Below are positions 11,003 to 20,484 of a stretch of DNA of 64,000 bases, piece by piece; positions within the stretch are counted from its first letter, which is position 1; each line of letters starts with the position of its first letter. The DNA is taken from contig NC_019751.1 of NCBI RefSeq assembly GCF_000317435.1, positions 4,340,001 to 4,404,000 on the forward strand, written 5' to 3'. Source of the DNA: Calothrix sp. PCC 6303 (GTDB taxonomy: Bacteria > Cyanobacteriota > Cyanobacteriia > Cyanobacteriales > Nostocaceae). The notes under the pieces are model-generated. The model saw only the letters and a list, made by a program, of their open reading frames with translations, did not search any database and was not told the origin of the DNA. The translations under genes and the position numbers were made by a program.

Positions 11003-11027
11003 CCCCGACTTCTTAAAGAAGTCGGGG
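11003..11027. repeat. Second copy of the CCCCGACTTC palindrome
   Basis: CCCCGACTTC, loop TTAAA, GAAGTCGGGG. It is the same core as at 9546-9579, so the two copies bracket the three-gene exported-protein cluster. It lies about 80 bases upstream of the cluster's first start codon and about 175 bases upstream of the divergent adhesin gene, so here it cannot be a terminator for either. Confidence 0.6.
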
Positions 11028-11202
11028 AGCTGTGCCATCACCAATTTGTCAAAACAATCAATCCCGCAAAAACATTAAGTTAAACGTGGTGTAACTACTG
11101 AGGTTGAGATTAGTCTACAAGGCAATAATAGTAAGTGATTTTACTCTAATAATTTACATATTCAAGTCTTGAATTCATTAATCTAAATAACTTTAAATAA
11201 CT

Positions 11203-14200
11203 ATGCCAGAACAATCTAATGATTTCTATAATAGTCTAATTCTCTCTAATGAAGAACAAATGTCGTCGAGTAAATCGACATCATTAAGATTAGTTAACAA
11301 AGCAAGTATTATATTTATTGATACTAAAGTGCCCGACTATCAAAATCTGATAGCAAATATTCAAGCAGATACAGAAGTTGTTATTCTTGACCCTACAAAA
11401 GATGGAATAGCCCAAATTACCGAGAGCTTATTGGGGAAACAATATGATTCATTACATATTGTTTCTCACGGTAGTGCTGGAAGTTTACAACTGGGGTCAA
11501 ATTTTTTAAATTCAGATAATTTAAGTCAATATCAAAACCAATTGCAGCAGTGGAAAACAGCGCTGACGGAAGAAGCGGATATTTTGCTGTATGGTTGCGA
11601 TGTGGCAACAGAGGAAGCAGGTGTTGAGTTTGTTCAGCAGTTGAGTCAGTTGACAGGTGCAGATGTGGCTGCATCGAATGATTTGACGGGGAATGCTGCA
11701 TTGGGTGGTGATTGGATTTTGGAGATGAAGACGGGGAATATTGAGTCTTCTTTGGCGTTTTCAAGTGTATCTGTAGAAAGTTATAGCTCAGTTTTAGCAA
11801 CCTCTGGAGATGTAATCATCAATGAATTTTCTCAAGGATATGGTGGTGGAAAAGAATGGGTAGAGATTTTAGTTATTAAGGATAATTTAGATTTACAAAA
11901 TCACCGACTTGTTGATGGAAATAGTACGCTTGATATTAAGTTATCTGGTGCTGGTTTTAGTTCATTAAAAGCTGGAACACTAGTAGTTATATACAACGGT
12001 GGTGATCCAGATAGCACTATCACACCAGATTTGAGTTATGACCCTGCAAATGGAGATTATACACTCAGAATTTCATCTCTCAACACCACTGGACCATTTG
12101 CAGTTACTCGTACATCTGGATGGAGTGGTACAGGAGGGGCTTTTAACAATGGTGATACTACAGACGTACCTAGATTGTTAGATGCAAGCGCAAATGGAAA
12201 TGAAATTTATAAATTTCCTGTAACAACAACTGGTTCTCGTTCTAAAACTCCAGCAGTTAATACAGCTACTGCTTTTCTTGGGAATAGTGCTTCAGGTGCA
12301 ACAGATGCAGCAAATTGGTCAGCAGATTTTAATGCTGCGGGTGGTAATCCCGGTTTAGCCAATGGCGGAGCAAATACAGCTTGGATAAATGCATTACGTG
12401 GAAATGTTGCACCAACAATTGTTACATCTCCCAACTTAGTTCTTCCAGCTATTAATGAAGATATTCTTGATGCTAGTAATAGTGGCTTTCTTATTGCCGA
12501 CCTAATTAAAAACCAGATTACTGATAGCAGTAATAACAATCAAGGTATAGCAATTGGAGATTTATCAGGTGACGGTACTTGGCAATACTCCTTGAACGGT
12601 GGTAATACTTGGACTAACTTTGGTGCAGTTTCAAAAACTTCAGCGACTTTGTTATCTGGTTTAACACCAATGTATAACAGTACATTAGGTAATACACCCG
12701 ACAACCAGGGTTGGTTACAGTTTGGGATTTCTCCTGAGGTAACAATACCGCTATTAGGAACCGTTCTTGCTGGTGGTTCCCAAAGTTTCAGCAACGGTAC
12801 GACTAACTTAATCAGTACCCAAGGAGGAGCAGCAGGTTACAGTAATTATAATGCTGGTTTACCAATTTCTCTTAACCCTGCGTTTCCTGTTTTGGACAGA
12901 AGCCAAGGTTTTACTCTAAGTTTTAACGTCAAAATCAATAGCGAAAGTCACAGTAGTGATGACAACGGTGATGGCATTATCGATCGCGCTGGTTTTGCTG
13001 TGATTGTAGTTACTAGCGATAATACCAAGGCGATCGAACTTGGCTTTTGGGAAAATGAAATTTGGGCGCAAACAGCTAATCCACTTTTTACCCACAGCAC
13101 AAGTGAGAGAATAGTTGACTTTAATACACAAAGCGAAAGACGCTATGACTTGAAAATCAAAGACGATGTATATGAGTTATTTGCGACCGACAATATAGAT
13201 ACTACTACTACTTTTCTTTTTTCAGGTTCATTACGCAACTACACTGCATTTAACCATACAACTGCTGGACCACTTGGAACATCTCTACCCTACGATCCGT
13301 ACGAAAGAACTAACTTTGTGTTCTTAGGTGACAATACTAGTTCTGCACAAGCAAACGTAAGTTTGTCAAAAGTTGAACTCCAAACAAATACAAAAATTCG
13401 CTTTGTACCTAACGCTAACTCTAATGGTAATGCCAACATAACTTACCATGCTTGGGATGGAACAGATGGTAACGCAAATGGAACTACTGGAGTCAATATA
13501 TCAAGCAATGGAGGTACAACAGCATATGGGGATGGTAGTCAGATAGCTACAATTAATATTAGTGCTGTCAACGATGCTCCTATATTTACAGGGGACGCAA
13601 CACTTTTAGAGATAGCTGAAGATACACAAAATCCTGATGGGGAAACAATTGCTAATCTGTTTTCTGGTAAGTTCTCTGACATAGATGCAGGTGCAAGTCT
13701 CGGCGGTGTTGCTGTAGTAGAGAACCAGTCAAATGCTGCCACACAAGGAAAATGGCAATATACAACTGATGCTACTAACTGGTTTGATGTTGGTACAGTG
13801 GGTGATAATGACACAACTCAAGCTCTAACATTATCTGCAACTACTAAAGTTCGCTTCTTAGCAGTTGGAAATTACTACGGTACTGTTCCTGATTTGAAAG
13901 TACGAGCAATTGATAACACTTATAATATATTTACAGATGCTGGAAGCCGGATAAATATTAACACTAGTACGAATGGAGGCAGTAGTGCGATCACATCTTC
14001 AGTCAATTCCATCACTACCAATATTACAGCTGTTAACGATGCTCCAACATTTTCGATCGGTGGCGACCAAAGTATCAAATCAGGTTCAATACAACAAATG
14101 ATTGCAGGTTGGGCAAGTGGCTTTAATGTAGATGTAAATAATGAATCAGGGCAAAAAGTCGCCGAGTACATAGTTGATGTCGTAAATAATTCAGGCGTTG

Positions 14201-14955
14201 TTCAAGGTACACCGACAATTAATTTAAATGGTGATTTAATCTACACACCAGGCAGTACAGTTGGCACAGCCGAATTTAGAGCTAAAGTCCGCGATGATGG
14301 AGGTACTGCAAATGGCGGCGTTGATACTTCAGCAGCGCAAACCTTTAAAATTACGGTTTATAGCAATACTGTAAATCCAGTCACTGTCACTTCTGGGGCT
14401 GATAACTTAACGGGAACTGATGGTAATGACCGAATTAATGCTGGAGATGGTAATGATACCATTTACGGAGGTTTGGGTAATGACCGGATTATTGGTGGAG
14501 CAGGGAATGATACGCTCTATGGTGATTTGCAAAACATACCTGCCTACGGCGTTACTTTCAGCATGGATGACGCGATTTATGGTGGTATTGGGGATGACAC
14601 AATCTACGGAAATGCTGGAAAAGATAAGCTTTACGGTGAAACTGGAAATGATTCTATTTGGGGTGGTGATGATGATGACATCATTTGGGGTGGTGCTGGT
14701 GATGATATCCTGAAAGGTGATGCTGGGAATGATACTTTTGTTCTGGTTAGAGGACAAGGTAAAGAAACAATTGAAGATTTTACAGTCGGTGAAGATATAT
14801 TCGGTTGTGCTGGTGGTGTAAGATATAACTCAATGTTAAGTTTTACAGATGTAGCTGGTGGTGCTTTGATCAAGCATAAAGGTCTGGATGTTGCTTTTGT
14901 TAAGGATGTTACTGCTGCTAATCTGAATCAATCTACTAATTTCCGTCTGATGTAA
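11203..14955 (+). CDS. Giant surface protein: DUF4347, lamin-tail-like, cadherin-like and RTX repeats
   Basis: 1250-residue adhesin-like protein. DUF4347 covers about 34-195, with VSHGSAG (H89) and YGCDVA (C132). A lamin-tail-like beta domain follows at about 200-395. Several cadherin/VCBS-like beta modules lie at about 405-1100, with repeated INISAVNDAP-type linkers, and include a LamG-like stretch near 560-730. From about 1118 to 1195 there are around ten glycine/aspartate RTX nonapeptides (GGxGNDxIY), which bind calcium. The short C-terminal tail is typical of type I secretion substrates. No Sec signal is present, which fits type I secretion, but no transporter genes are nearby. Likely role: calcium-dependent cell-surface or matrix adhesion. 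Confidence 0.85.
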   Translation: MPEQSNDFYNSLILSNEEQMSSSKSTSLRLVNKASIIFIDTKVPDYQNLIANIQADTEVVILDPTKDGIAQITESLLGKQYDSLHIVSHGSAGSLQLGSNFLNSDNLSQYQNQLQQWKTALTEEADILLYGCDVATEEAGVEFVQQLSQLTGADVAASNDLTGNAALGGDWILEMKTGNIESSLAFSSVSVESYSSVLATSGDVIINEFSQGYGGGKEWVEILVIKDNLDLQNHRLVDGNSTLDIKLSGAGFSSLKAGTLVVIYNGGDPDSTITPDLSYDPANGDYTLRISSLNTTGPFAVTRTSGWSGTGGAFNNGDTTDVPRLLDASANGNEIYKFPVTTTGSRSKTPAVNTATAFLGNSASGATDAANWSADFNAAGGNPGLANGGANTAWINALRGNVAPTIVTSPNLVLPAINEDILDASNSGFLIADLIKNQITDSSNNNQGIAIGDLSGDGTWQYSLNGGNTWTNFGAVSKTSATLLSGLTPMYNSTLGNTPDNQGWLQFGISPEVTIPLLGTVLAGGSQSFSNGTTNLISTQGGAAGYSNYNAGLPISLNPAFPVLDRSQGFTLSFNVKINSESHSSDDNGDGIIDRAGFAVIVVTSDNTKAIELGFWENEIWAQTANPLFTHSTSERIVDFNTQSERRYDLKIKDDVYELFATDNIDTTTTFLFSGSLRNYTAFNHTTAGPLGTSLPYDPYERTNFVFLGDNTSSAQANVSLSKVELQTNTKIRFVPNANSNGNANITYHAWDGTDGNANGTTGVNISSNGGTTAYGDGSQIATINISAVNDAPIFTGDATLLEIAEDTQNPDGETIANLFSGKFSDIDAGASLGGVAVVENQSNAATQGKWQYTTDATNWFDVGTVGDNDTTQALTLSATTKVRFLAVGNYYGTVPDLKVRAIDNTYNIFTDAGSRININTSTNGGSSAITSSVNSITTNITAVNDAPTFSIGGDQSIKSGSIQQMIAGWASGFNVDVNNESGQKVAEYIVDVVNNSGVVQGTPTINLNGDLIYTPGSTVGTAEFRAKVRDDGGTANGGVDTSAAQTFKITVYSNTVNPVTVTSGADNLTGTDGNDRINAGDGNDTIYGGLGNDRIIGGAGNDTLYGDLQNIPAYGVTFSMDDAIYGGIGDDTIYGNAGKDKLYGETGNDSIWGGDDDDIIWGGAGDDILKGDAGNDTFVLVRGQGKETIEDFTVGEDIFGCAGGVRYNSMLSFTDVAGGALIKHKGLDVAFVKDVTAANLNQSTNFRLM

Positions 14956-15014
14956 GGATGAAGATTTGGATATAGATAAAGCGTGTCACTTCCTACTGCA
15001 ATTCATCATGTAAT

Positions 15015-15043
15015 GTAAGGGTTTAGCATTGCTAAACCCTTAC
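15015..15043. terminator. Perfect palindrome between convergent genes
   Basis: GTAAGGGTTTAGCA and its exact complement, separated by a single base. It lies 60 bases after the adhesin stop and 80 bases before the stop of the convergent FAD oxidoreductase, so it may serve as a bidirectional terminator. It also resembles dispersed cyanobacterial palindromes. Confidence 0.5.
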
Positions 15044-15124
15044 GGTTGATGTATTTCAAATAGGTGAAAACCGCTGCAACAGCTTTTACAAACCTTCCTA
15101 AGCAATAAATTTAATTCTGCCCAA

Positions 15125-16354
15125 CTACCTAAACCTACTTGGAGATAACTGGTTAATAATTTCATCTTCTGTACCTGATACCCAGTTAGCGAAGTGCTGT
15201 GCTAAGGGGGGAATAAAAACTAGGGGATTGCTGAAACCCGAAAACAAATGAATTTGAGGAAAATCTGGAATCTTGCCAATAACGGGAAGATTATCTTTGC
15301 TAAAAGCCACTAAACAATGGTGCCAGGTTCCAGGCAAATGAGCGAGTTTTGGTAGGATGTTATGGATATGCGAAGCTTGCGCGACGTAAGTCGTTCGCGT
15401 ATCAGCTCTAATAGAGCATCGCATCCACTCTTCGCTAATTTTACTATCGATTTTTGCATTGGGATTTGTGATGATCCGACTAATTTGCCCTAAACGCAAA
15501 CTCCCATCTCGAAATTGGACTGCACCCACATCTAAAATTGCCGCTTGCTCTTCATCACTGGGTTCTTGCCACAGTTTATCGTCTCTAGTTGCCTCAAATT
15601 CCAGTTGGAAGCGTTGTAAACTGGCTGGCATTACTAAGGTATTCATTTTAAAATCCACTGGTTGGATTTCAATGATTTCGGCATGGGTAAAATATATCTG
15701 AGTCTCAATTCCAGATGTTTTTAATAATTGACGACTAATTCCCCCAGCACAAACAGCAATATTTTCACCTTCGTAGTTATCTGTAGCTGTTTTGACTCTA
15801 CATAATGCTTGTTTATCAACCGTGAAAGCCGAAAATAATTCTAAGACTTGAGTAATTTTTAATTCTCCCCCATCACGGAGAAAAGCATCAATATAGGCTT
15901 GTGCTGTTTTTTCTGGATGAATATGTCCATGTTTGACTGTTAGCGCACCAGAGATGGCATCGGAATTTAATAATGGTTCCAACTCAGATGCTTCTTTTAC
16001 CGTCAATTGCCTTGGTGGTATTGCCATCTGGGAGTAGGATTTAGCAACTGTTTCCACATCACTTTCAAGTCCAATTGTAAGTAATAAATCTAATTGTCTG
16101 AATTCAATATCTGTTGCTAATTCATCTGCTAAAACTTGATAGCGCTGTAACCCTTCATCGCATAATTGTCGCGTCAAAGGAGTCGCACCAGACCAAAAAG
16201 CCAAACCACCATAACTGTAACGGGTTGCATTATCAGCTACAGCATTTTGTTCCAATAACAATACCCGAAGGTCTTTTTTTACAAGTTCATAAGCTAGTGC
16301 TGCACCTGCAAACCCCCCACCAATCACAATCCAATCGTAAATTTTCGTCGTCAT
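15125..16354 (-). CDS. FAD-dependent amine/amino-acid oxidoreductase (DAO family)
   Basis: 409-residue flavoenzyme. The N-terminus shows the FAD-binding dinucleotide motif IVIGGGFAGAALAYEL (about 9-24) with the acidic end of strand 2 (LLLEQ). The rest fits the glycine/D-amino-acid oxidase (DAO) fold, including a C-terminal segment near LPVIGKIP. The substrate cannot be inferred from sequence. It is transcribed alone: convergent with the adhesin and separated from the amidase downstream of 17207 by a 165-base spacer. Confidence 0.82.
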   Translation of the reverse strand: MTTKIYDWIVIGGGFAGAALAYELVKKDLRVLLLEQNAVADNATRYSYGGLAFWSGATPLTRQLCDEGLQRYQVLADELATDIEFRQLDLLLTIGLESDVETVAKSYSQMAIPPRQLTVKEASELEPLLNSDAISGALTVKHGHIHPEKTAQAYIDAFLRDGGELKITQVLELFSAFTVDKQALCRVKTATDNYEGENIAVCAGGISRQLLKTSGIETQIYFTHAEIIEIQPVDFKMNTLVMPASLQRFQLEFEATRDDKLWQEPSDEEQAAILDVGAVQFRDGSLRLGQISRIITNPNAKIDSKISEEWMRCSIRADTRTTYVAQASHIHNILPKLAHLPGTWHHCLVAFSKDNLPVIGKIPDFPQIHLFSGFSNPLVFIPPLAQHFANWVSGTEDEIINQLSPSRFR

Positions 16355-16442
16355 AAATACTGTGGCAAATATGAAGTTAAGTAGGAAGGGTAATTTTTTA
16401 TAAACCCGTAATTCCTGAAATAAACACTCAACCTTTGAACCG

Positions 16443-16466
16443 CATGGGTTACGCTACGCTAACCCA
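16443..16466. repeat. Small palindrome (ATGGGTTA ... TAACCCAT)
   Basis: An 8-bp inverted repeat around CGCTACGC, in the spacer between the short amidase stop and the oxidoreductase start. It resembles the short CGCTACGC-containing dispersed repeats found at other places in the window (for example near 1605). Confidence 0.4.
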
Positions 16467-16520
16467 TCCTACATTTAATTTGACCCACCTACTTATCAGA
16501 GTATCGCTAACTGATTGATA

Positions 16521-17207
16521 TTAATTATTTTGAACCGTCTCAAACCACTCTACAATGCCCGAAGCTAAAGTAATGGCTAATTTTTTTTGTTCTTGAGGGT
16601 TTGTTATCCACTCAAATTCTTGCGGATTGCTAAAAAAACCCAATTCCAGTACCACTGATGGTGCAATTTTCGGACGTGTCAGTGCTAAGTTGTTCCAAAA
16701 TACACCAGCAGATGAGCGTCTGAGTTGACGAATCAAGTAATTGTGGATAAAAAGGGCTAAACTCTCTGATTGGGGATGATACCAAAAAGTTCTGATTCCC
16801 TGAGTTTGTTCTGCATTCTGACCGTCCTCAGCAAAAGTGTAATGTATAGTTAGGGCAATAGTGGGTTTTTCACGGTTTATAATTGCTTGGCGATCGCTTA
16901 AGGATAAGTATCTATCATCATCCCTTGTCATCACCACTACCGCACCATGCTTCTGCAACTCAGCAGCTAATAGTTTCGATACTTTCAGGTTTGCTTGTGC
17001 AGCAAAATATCCAGTTGCACCTACGGCACCAGTTTCTTTACCCCCATGTCCTGGATTAATCAGAATTTTTTTCCCAGATAAAGGCTTTTGGTTTTTTAGT
17101 CTTCCAACGTTTGGTATATTGTTTGCTATGTATTGTTGTTGTACCGCTCCAGAAAAGTCAAACAATAATAGATTAATAGGGCATAACAACAGCAATAGTA
17201 ATTTCAT
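16521..17207 (-). CDS. Short N-acetylmuramoyl-L-alanine amidase homologue lacking a zinc ligand
   Basis: 228-residue Amidase_3 protein with a signal peptide (about 1-20) and little besides the catalytic domain. Aligned by eye with the long amidase at 4353-6239, it keeps H54 (NPGHGG), H122 (TIHYT) and the catalytic E188 (VLELGF). The zinc-ligand Glu of the EKDxNL motif (E470 in the long protein) is Ala here (A69, in GYFAAQANL). It is probably inactive, weakly active, or uses another ligand. The start at 17207 is chosen because it forms TGATATG with the stop of the upstream 90-codon gene and begins a good signal peptide; a 14-codon longer form would overlap that gene. Confidence 0.82.
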   Translation of the reverse strand: MKLLLLLLCPINLLLFDFSGAVQQQYIANNIPNVGRLKNQKPLSGKKILINPGHGGKETGAVGATGYFAAQANLKVSKLLAAELQKHGAVVVMTRDDDRYLSLSDRQAIINREKPTIALTIHYTFAEDGQNAEQTQGIRTFWYHPQSESLALFIHNYLIRQLRRSSAGVFWNNLALTRPKIAPSVVLELGFFSNPQEFEWITNPQEQKKLAITLASGIVEWFETVQNN

Positions 17208-17208
17208 A

Positions 17209-17481
17209 TCATTGAATTCTTGAGACGATAATACCAATAAACACCCCAAGACCTACCGCTCGGCGAAAATAATTTACACCTTGAAATAATTCCAACCAAG
17301 CCCAAGTAAATAAAGAACCGTTTGCTAGAATATCTAATACTGTATTAATTTCGCCTGTTGTGACAACTAACTTCAGTAAACTAGTTGTGAACCAGACAAT
17401 AAGTGGTAAATTTGGCGGTTGAGCTATAACGATTTTACCATCGTCGTCACGGAAGGTTTTATCAAATAATGTGTTTTCCAT
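17209..17481 (-). CDS. Small conserved-looking membrane protein, unknown
   Basis: 90 residues with a hydrophilic acidic N-terminus (about 1-22), then two hydrophobic stretches (about 25-42 and 74-88) around an amphipathic part. I do not recognise a family. It ends one base before the start codon of the short amidase, so the two are almost certainly translated from one mRNA, which suggests a wall or envelope role. The protein has a coherent composition for its length and a plausible ATG start. Confidence 0.6.
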   Translation of the reverse strand: MENTLFDKTFRDDDGKIVIAQPPNLPLIVWFTTSLLKLVVTTGEINTVLDILANGSLFTWAWLELFQGVNYFRRAVGLGVFIGIIVSRIQ

Positions 17482-17698
17482 AGGATAAAGATTACTAGGA
17501 AAGGCTAATTGAATGCATTAAAACATTTGCTAAACTCTCTTTCCAAGTATCTAATTGCTGAGATGAGAAACCAATTAGATTTTAAGATCCAATACCACGG
17601 AGCGATGCATTCTCAAGTTTAATTATTTTTTTGCTTGCTTTGGGTGCAGAAAGTGGAATATAACAAACAAATCTTTGCAATCGAGAAATCCAGTAAAT

Positions 17699-19054
17699 AT
17701 GTCCTGTTCTGTCACCATCAATCAACTAATTGAAGTCCTTGATGCTACATCGGTAAATATATCAGATGCAGCACTTACCCATTTATGTGTTGGAGTTCAA
17801 ACAGATACTCGCATAGTCAAACCAGGAGAAGTTTTTTTGGCATTACGGGGTGAAAAGTTTGATGGACATGACTTTGTAGGGATGGCAATCGCTAAGGGTG
17901 CGCTAACTGCAATTGTGGATTTCGATTATCAAAATCCCCAATTTCCAGTGTTACAGGTTAAAGATAGTTTAAAAGCATATCAAAAACTTGCTCGCTGGTG
18001 GCGCGATCGCTTTACAATTCCAGTGGTTGGTATTACTGGATCTGTGGGTAAAACCACCACTAAGGAAATCATTGCTGCTGTTTTGGGAACACAGGGACGG
18101 GTTCATAAGACCTATGCTAATTTTAACAATGAGATTGGTGTCCCAAAAACTTTGCTGGAACTGGGTACAGAACATCATTATGCTGTGATTGAAATGGCAA
18201 TGCGAGGTAGGGGACAAATTGCTGAATTAACGGAAGTTGTCCATCCCCAAATAGGGGTAATTACGAATGTGGGGACAGCACATATTGAATTATTGGGTTC
18301 GGAGTTAGCCATAGCAGAGGCTAAATGCGAGTTGTTGGCAGAAATGCCTCGTGATGGGGTGGCAATTTTGAACCATGACAACGAACTATTGATGTCAACA
18401 TCTGCCCAAGTTTGGCAGGGTGAGGTAATTAGTTATGGTTTGAATGGTGGAGATATTTGCGGAAATTTAATTGATATTGAAACTGTGGAAGTTGATGGGA
18501 TGCAATTTCGTTTGCCTTTGCCAGGTAGACATATCGCCATAAATTTTCTGGCTGCTTTGGCAGTGGCAAAGACTTTAGGTATTGATTGGCAAAGCCTTCA
18601 AGAAGGTGTGGTTGTGGATATGCCGGGGGGACGTTCTGCTAAGATTATTTTGCCTGATGATGTGGTAATCTTGGATGAGACTTATAATGCTGCACCAGAA
18701 GCTATGCTTGCAGCTTTGAATCTATTAGCCGAAACACCGGGGAAAAGACGCATTGCTGTTCTCGGTGCGATGAAGGAATTGGGAGAGCGATCGCATCAGC
18801 TACATAGTGTAGTTGGGGACATGGTACGGCAGTTGAAATTAGACGCGCTACTAGTTTTGGTGGATGGGGAAGATGCCAAAGCTATTGTTCAGGCTGCGGA
18901 GGGTGTTGCTTGTGAATGTTTTACTTCCCACGGTGAACTGGTAACGCGGTTACAGGGTTTTGTACAGTCAGGCGATCGCTTATTATTTAAAGCGGCACAT
19001 TCTGTTGGGTTAGATCGGGTTGTGAGTCAGTTGCGAAGTCGGTTTGAGGGTTAA
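17699..19054 (+). CDS. murF: UDP-N-acetylmuramoyl-tripeptide--D-alanyl-D-alanine ligase
   Basis: Cytosolic Mur ligase that adds D-Ala-D-Ala to UDP-MurNAc-tripeptide, completing the peptidoglycan precursor. The 451-residue protein has the N-terminal substrate domain (QTDTR and VFLALRGEKFDGHDF), the ATP-binding loop GITGSVGKTTTKE near residue 115, the central ligase motif YANFNNEIGVP, and the C-terminal LDETYNAAPEAM segment. An alternative TTG start at 17675 adds eight residues; the ATG at 17699 is preferred. It stands alone on the plus strand, divergent from the amidase pair. Confidence 0.93.
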   Translation: MSCSVTINQLIEVLDATSVNISDAALTHLCVGVQTDTRIVKPGEVFLALRGEKFDGHDFVGMAIAKGALTAIVDFDYQNPQFPVLQVKDSLKAYQKLARWWRDRFTIPVVGITGSVGKTTTKEIIAAVLGTQGRVHKTYANFNNEIGVPKTLLELGTEHHYAVIEMAMRGRGQIAELTEVVHPQIGVITNVGTAHIELLGSELAIAEAKCELLAEMPRDGVAILNHDNELLMSTSAQVWQGEVISYGLNGGDICGNLIDIETVEVDGMQFRLPLPGRHIAINFLAALAVAKTLGIDWQSLQEGVVVDMPGGRSAKIILPDDVVILDETYNAAPEAMLAALNLLAETPGKRRIAVLGAMKELGERSHQLHSVVGDMVRQLKLDALLVLVDGEDAKAIVQAAEGVACECFTSHGELVTRLQGFVQSGDRLLFKAAHSVGLDRVVSQLRSRFEG

Positions 19055-19185
19055 TTTTTTTTTAACGCAGAGTTTCGCAGAGTGAAGACGCAAAGTGCCG
19101 CAGATTTTTTTTGAGGGATTTTGCGATGTCCTGGAAGGGTTTTGGAGGGGAGAAAGAGGGCGGAAATGAGGAGATTTGGAGGTTT

Positions 19186-19524
19186 TTATTCCTGATTTCC
19201 AATTTTCCATTCTCTAAATCCTAGTTTACGGTGGAATGCTGCTGCACCTAGGTTGGTGATTAGACAACTAATTGCTAGGGATAATAGGATGAATGTTGGT
19301 GCCATGACTACACCAACAGAAAACCAGGAATAGACGTGTAGCAACATGATGATGGGGAAGATGCTAGCCGCAATTGCAGCTTGCCAGATTTGCACTGATG
19401 GACGACGTAGGACTGTAAAGGTTACAGGAACTAGGGTTGATAGTAGGTTTGCTGGTACTAAAAAGGTACAGATGCCAACGCAGTTTGACCGTGAAAACTC
19501 AGCTAATGTATGTAAGTCAAGCAT
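19186..19524 (-). CDS. Small integral membrane protein, unknown
   Basis: About 112 residues with three likely membrane spans (about 18-42, 48-68 and 72-95). I do not recognise the family. The start is uncertain: an upstream codon at 19551 would add nine residues. The downstream spacer to murF holds a short GCAGAG-rich dispersed repeat (about 19064-19100). Confidence 0.5.
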   Translation of the reverse strand: MLDLHTLAEFSRSNCVGICTFLVPANLLSTLVPVTFTVLRRPSVQIWQAAIAASIFPIIMLLHVYSWFSVGVVMAPTFILLSLAISCLITNLGAAAFHRKLGFREWKIGNQE

Positions 19525-19725
19525 TATTATTTTTGAGCAGGTTACTCCCATTATAGTTACTTTGCAGCTTTGTGATATTTGTCAATCTAATTTGCTGTGG
19601 AACTTACATAATATTGACATATATCTTTACTTTGTCTGGTGATAGGAAAATGAGGTAAATCAATGGGGAATATCTCTAGGTAAATTGGTAAAGTAACTGT
19701 GAAATATTATGTGAAATATTGTTAA

Positions 19726-20484
19726 ATGTCGTTGACGGAAGTAAAAATTATCTTAGTTGAATCTGCTGGAGCCTTGAATATTGGTTCTACTGCCAGGGTG
19801 ATGAAAAATTTCGGGTTTAGTCAATTAATTTTGGTAAACCCACAGTGTGACTATTTGGGACAAGGGGCAAAAATGATGGCGGTACATGCCCAAGATATCC
19901 TAGAATCGGCTTTGGTAGTGGAGACTTTACCGCAGGCACTCAAGGGATGTAAACATGCGATCGCTACCACCGGAGTTCACCATGATTGGAATGCACCTTT
20001 AGAAACCCCTCGCACTGCTTTACCCTGGTTATTAGAAACTGTGGGACAACCAGCAGCTTTGATTTTTGGACGGGAGGACAGAGGATTAACAAATCAAGAA
20101 CTCAATTATGCCCAGCGTTTTGTCCGTATCCCCACTAATCCTGCTTATACCTCTCTAAACTTGGCAACATCTGTAGCTTTGTGCTGTTATGAACTATCAC
20201 AATTTGCCGATTTGTCACCTAATGATGACTTAGATAGTCTTTCCGGTATTTCTTCTCGGGAACTTGCCCCTTTGGATGTTGTCGAATCTTACTATCAGCA
20301 ATTACAGTCCCTACTGTTAAATATTGGCTTCCTTCATCCCCATACAGCGAACAGCCGCATGGAAAAAATTCGCCAAATTTATAACCGTAGTCAACTGCAA
20401 ACTCAAGAAATAGCCATGTTACGGGGAATGATCCGACAGATAAAATGGGCAGTGGAAAAAAGTAGTAGCAATGAAAATCTCTAA
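19726..20484 (+). CDS. trmJ: tRNA (cytidine/uridine-2'-O-)-methyltransferase, TrmJ type
   Basis: SpoU/TrmH-superfamily SAM-dependent 2'-O-ribose methyltransferase, expected to modify position 32 of tRNA anticodon loops. The 252-residue protein shows the three knot motifs: NIGSTARVMKNFGF near 17-30, LIFGREDRGLTNQEL near 111-125, and PTNPAYTSLNLATSVAL near 136-152. The C-terminal helical extension (about 170-252) is characteristic of TrmJ as opposed to other SpoU enzymes. It stands alone, with a 175-base promoter spacer upstream. Confidence 0.88.
   Translation: MSLTEVKIILVESAGALNIGSTARVMKNFGFSQLILVNPQCDYLGQGAKMMAVHAQDILESALVVETLPQALKGCKHAIATTGVHHDWNAPLETPRTALPWLLETVGQPAALIFGREDRGLTNQELNYAQRFVRIPTNPAYTSLNLATSVALCCYELSQFADLSPNDDLDSLSGISSRELAPLDVVESYYQQLQSLLLNIGFLHPHTANSRMEKIRQIYNRSQLQTQEIAMLRGMIRQIKWAVEKSSSNENL

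Noticed and set aside
14407-14757. Antisense frame of 116 codons over the RTX repeats
   Set aside because: The glycine/aspartate repeats give low-complexity antisense frames; no independent protein features.
14400-14760. Tandem repeats considered as a possible CRISPR or satellite array
   Set aside because: They are nonapeptide RTX repeats in frame, of irregular DNA sequence, with no spacers.
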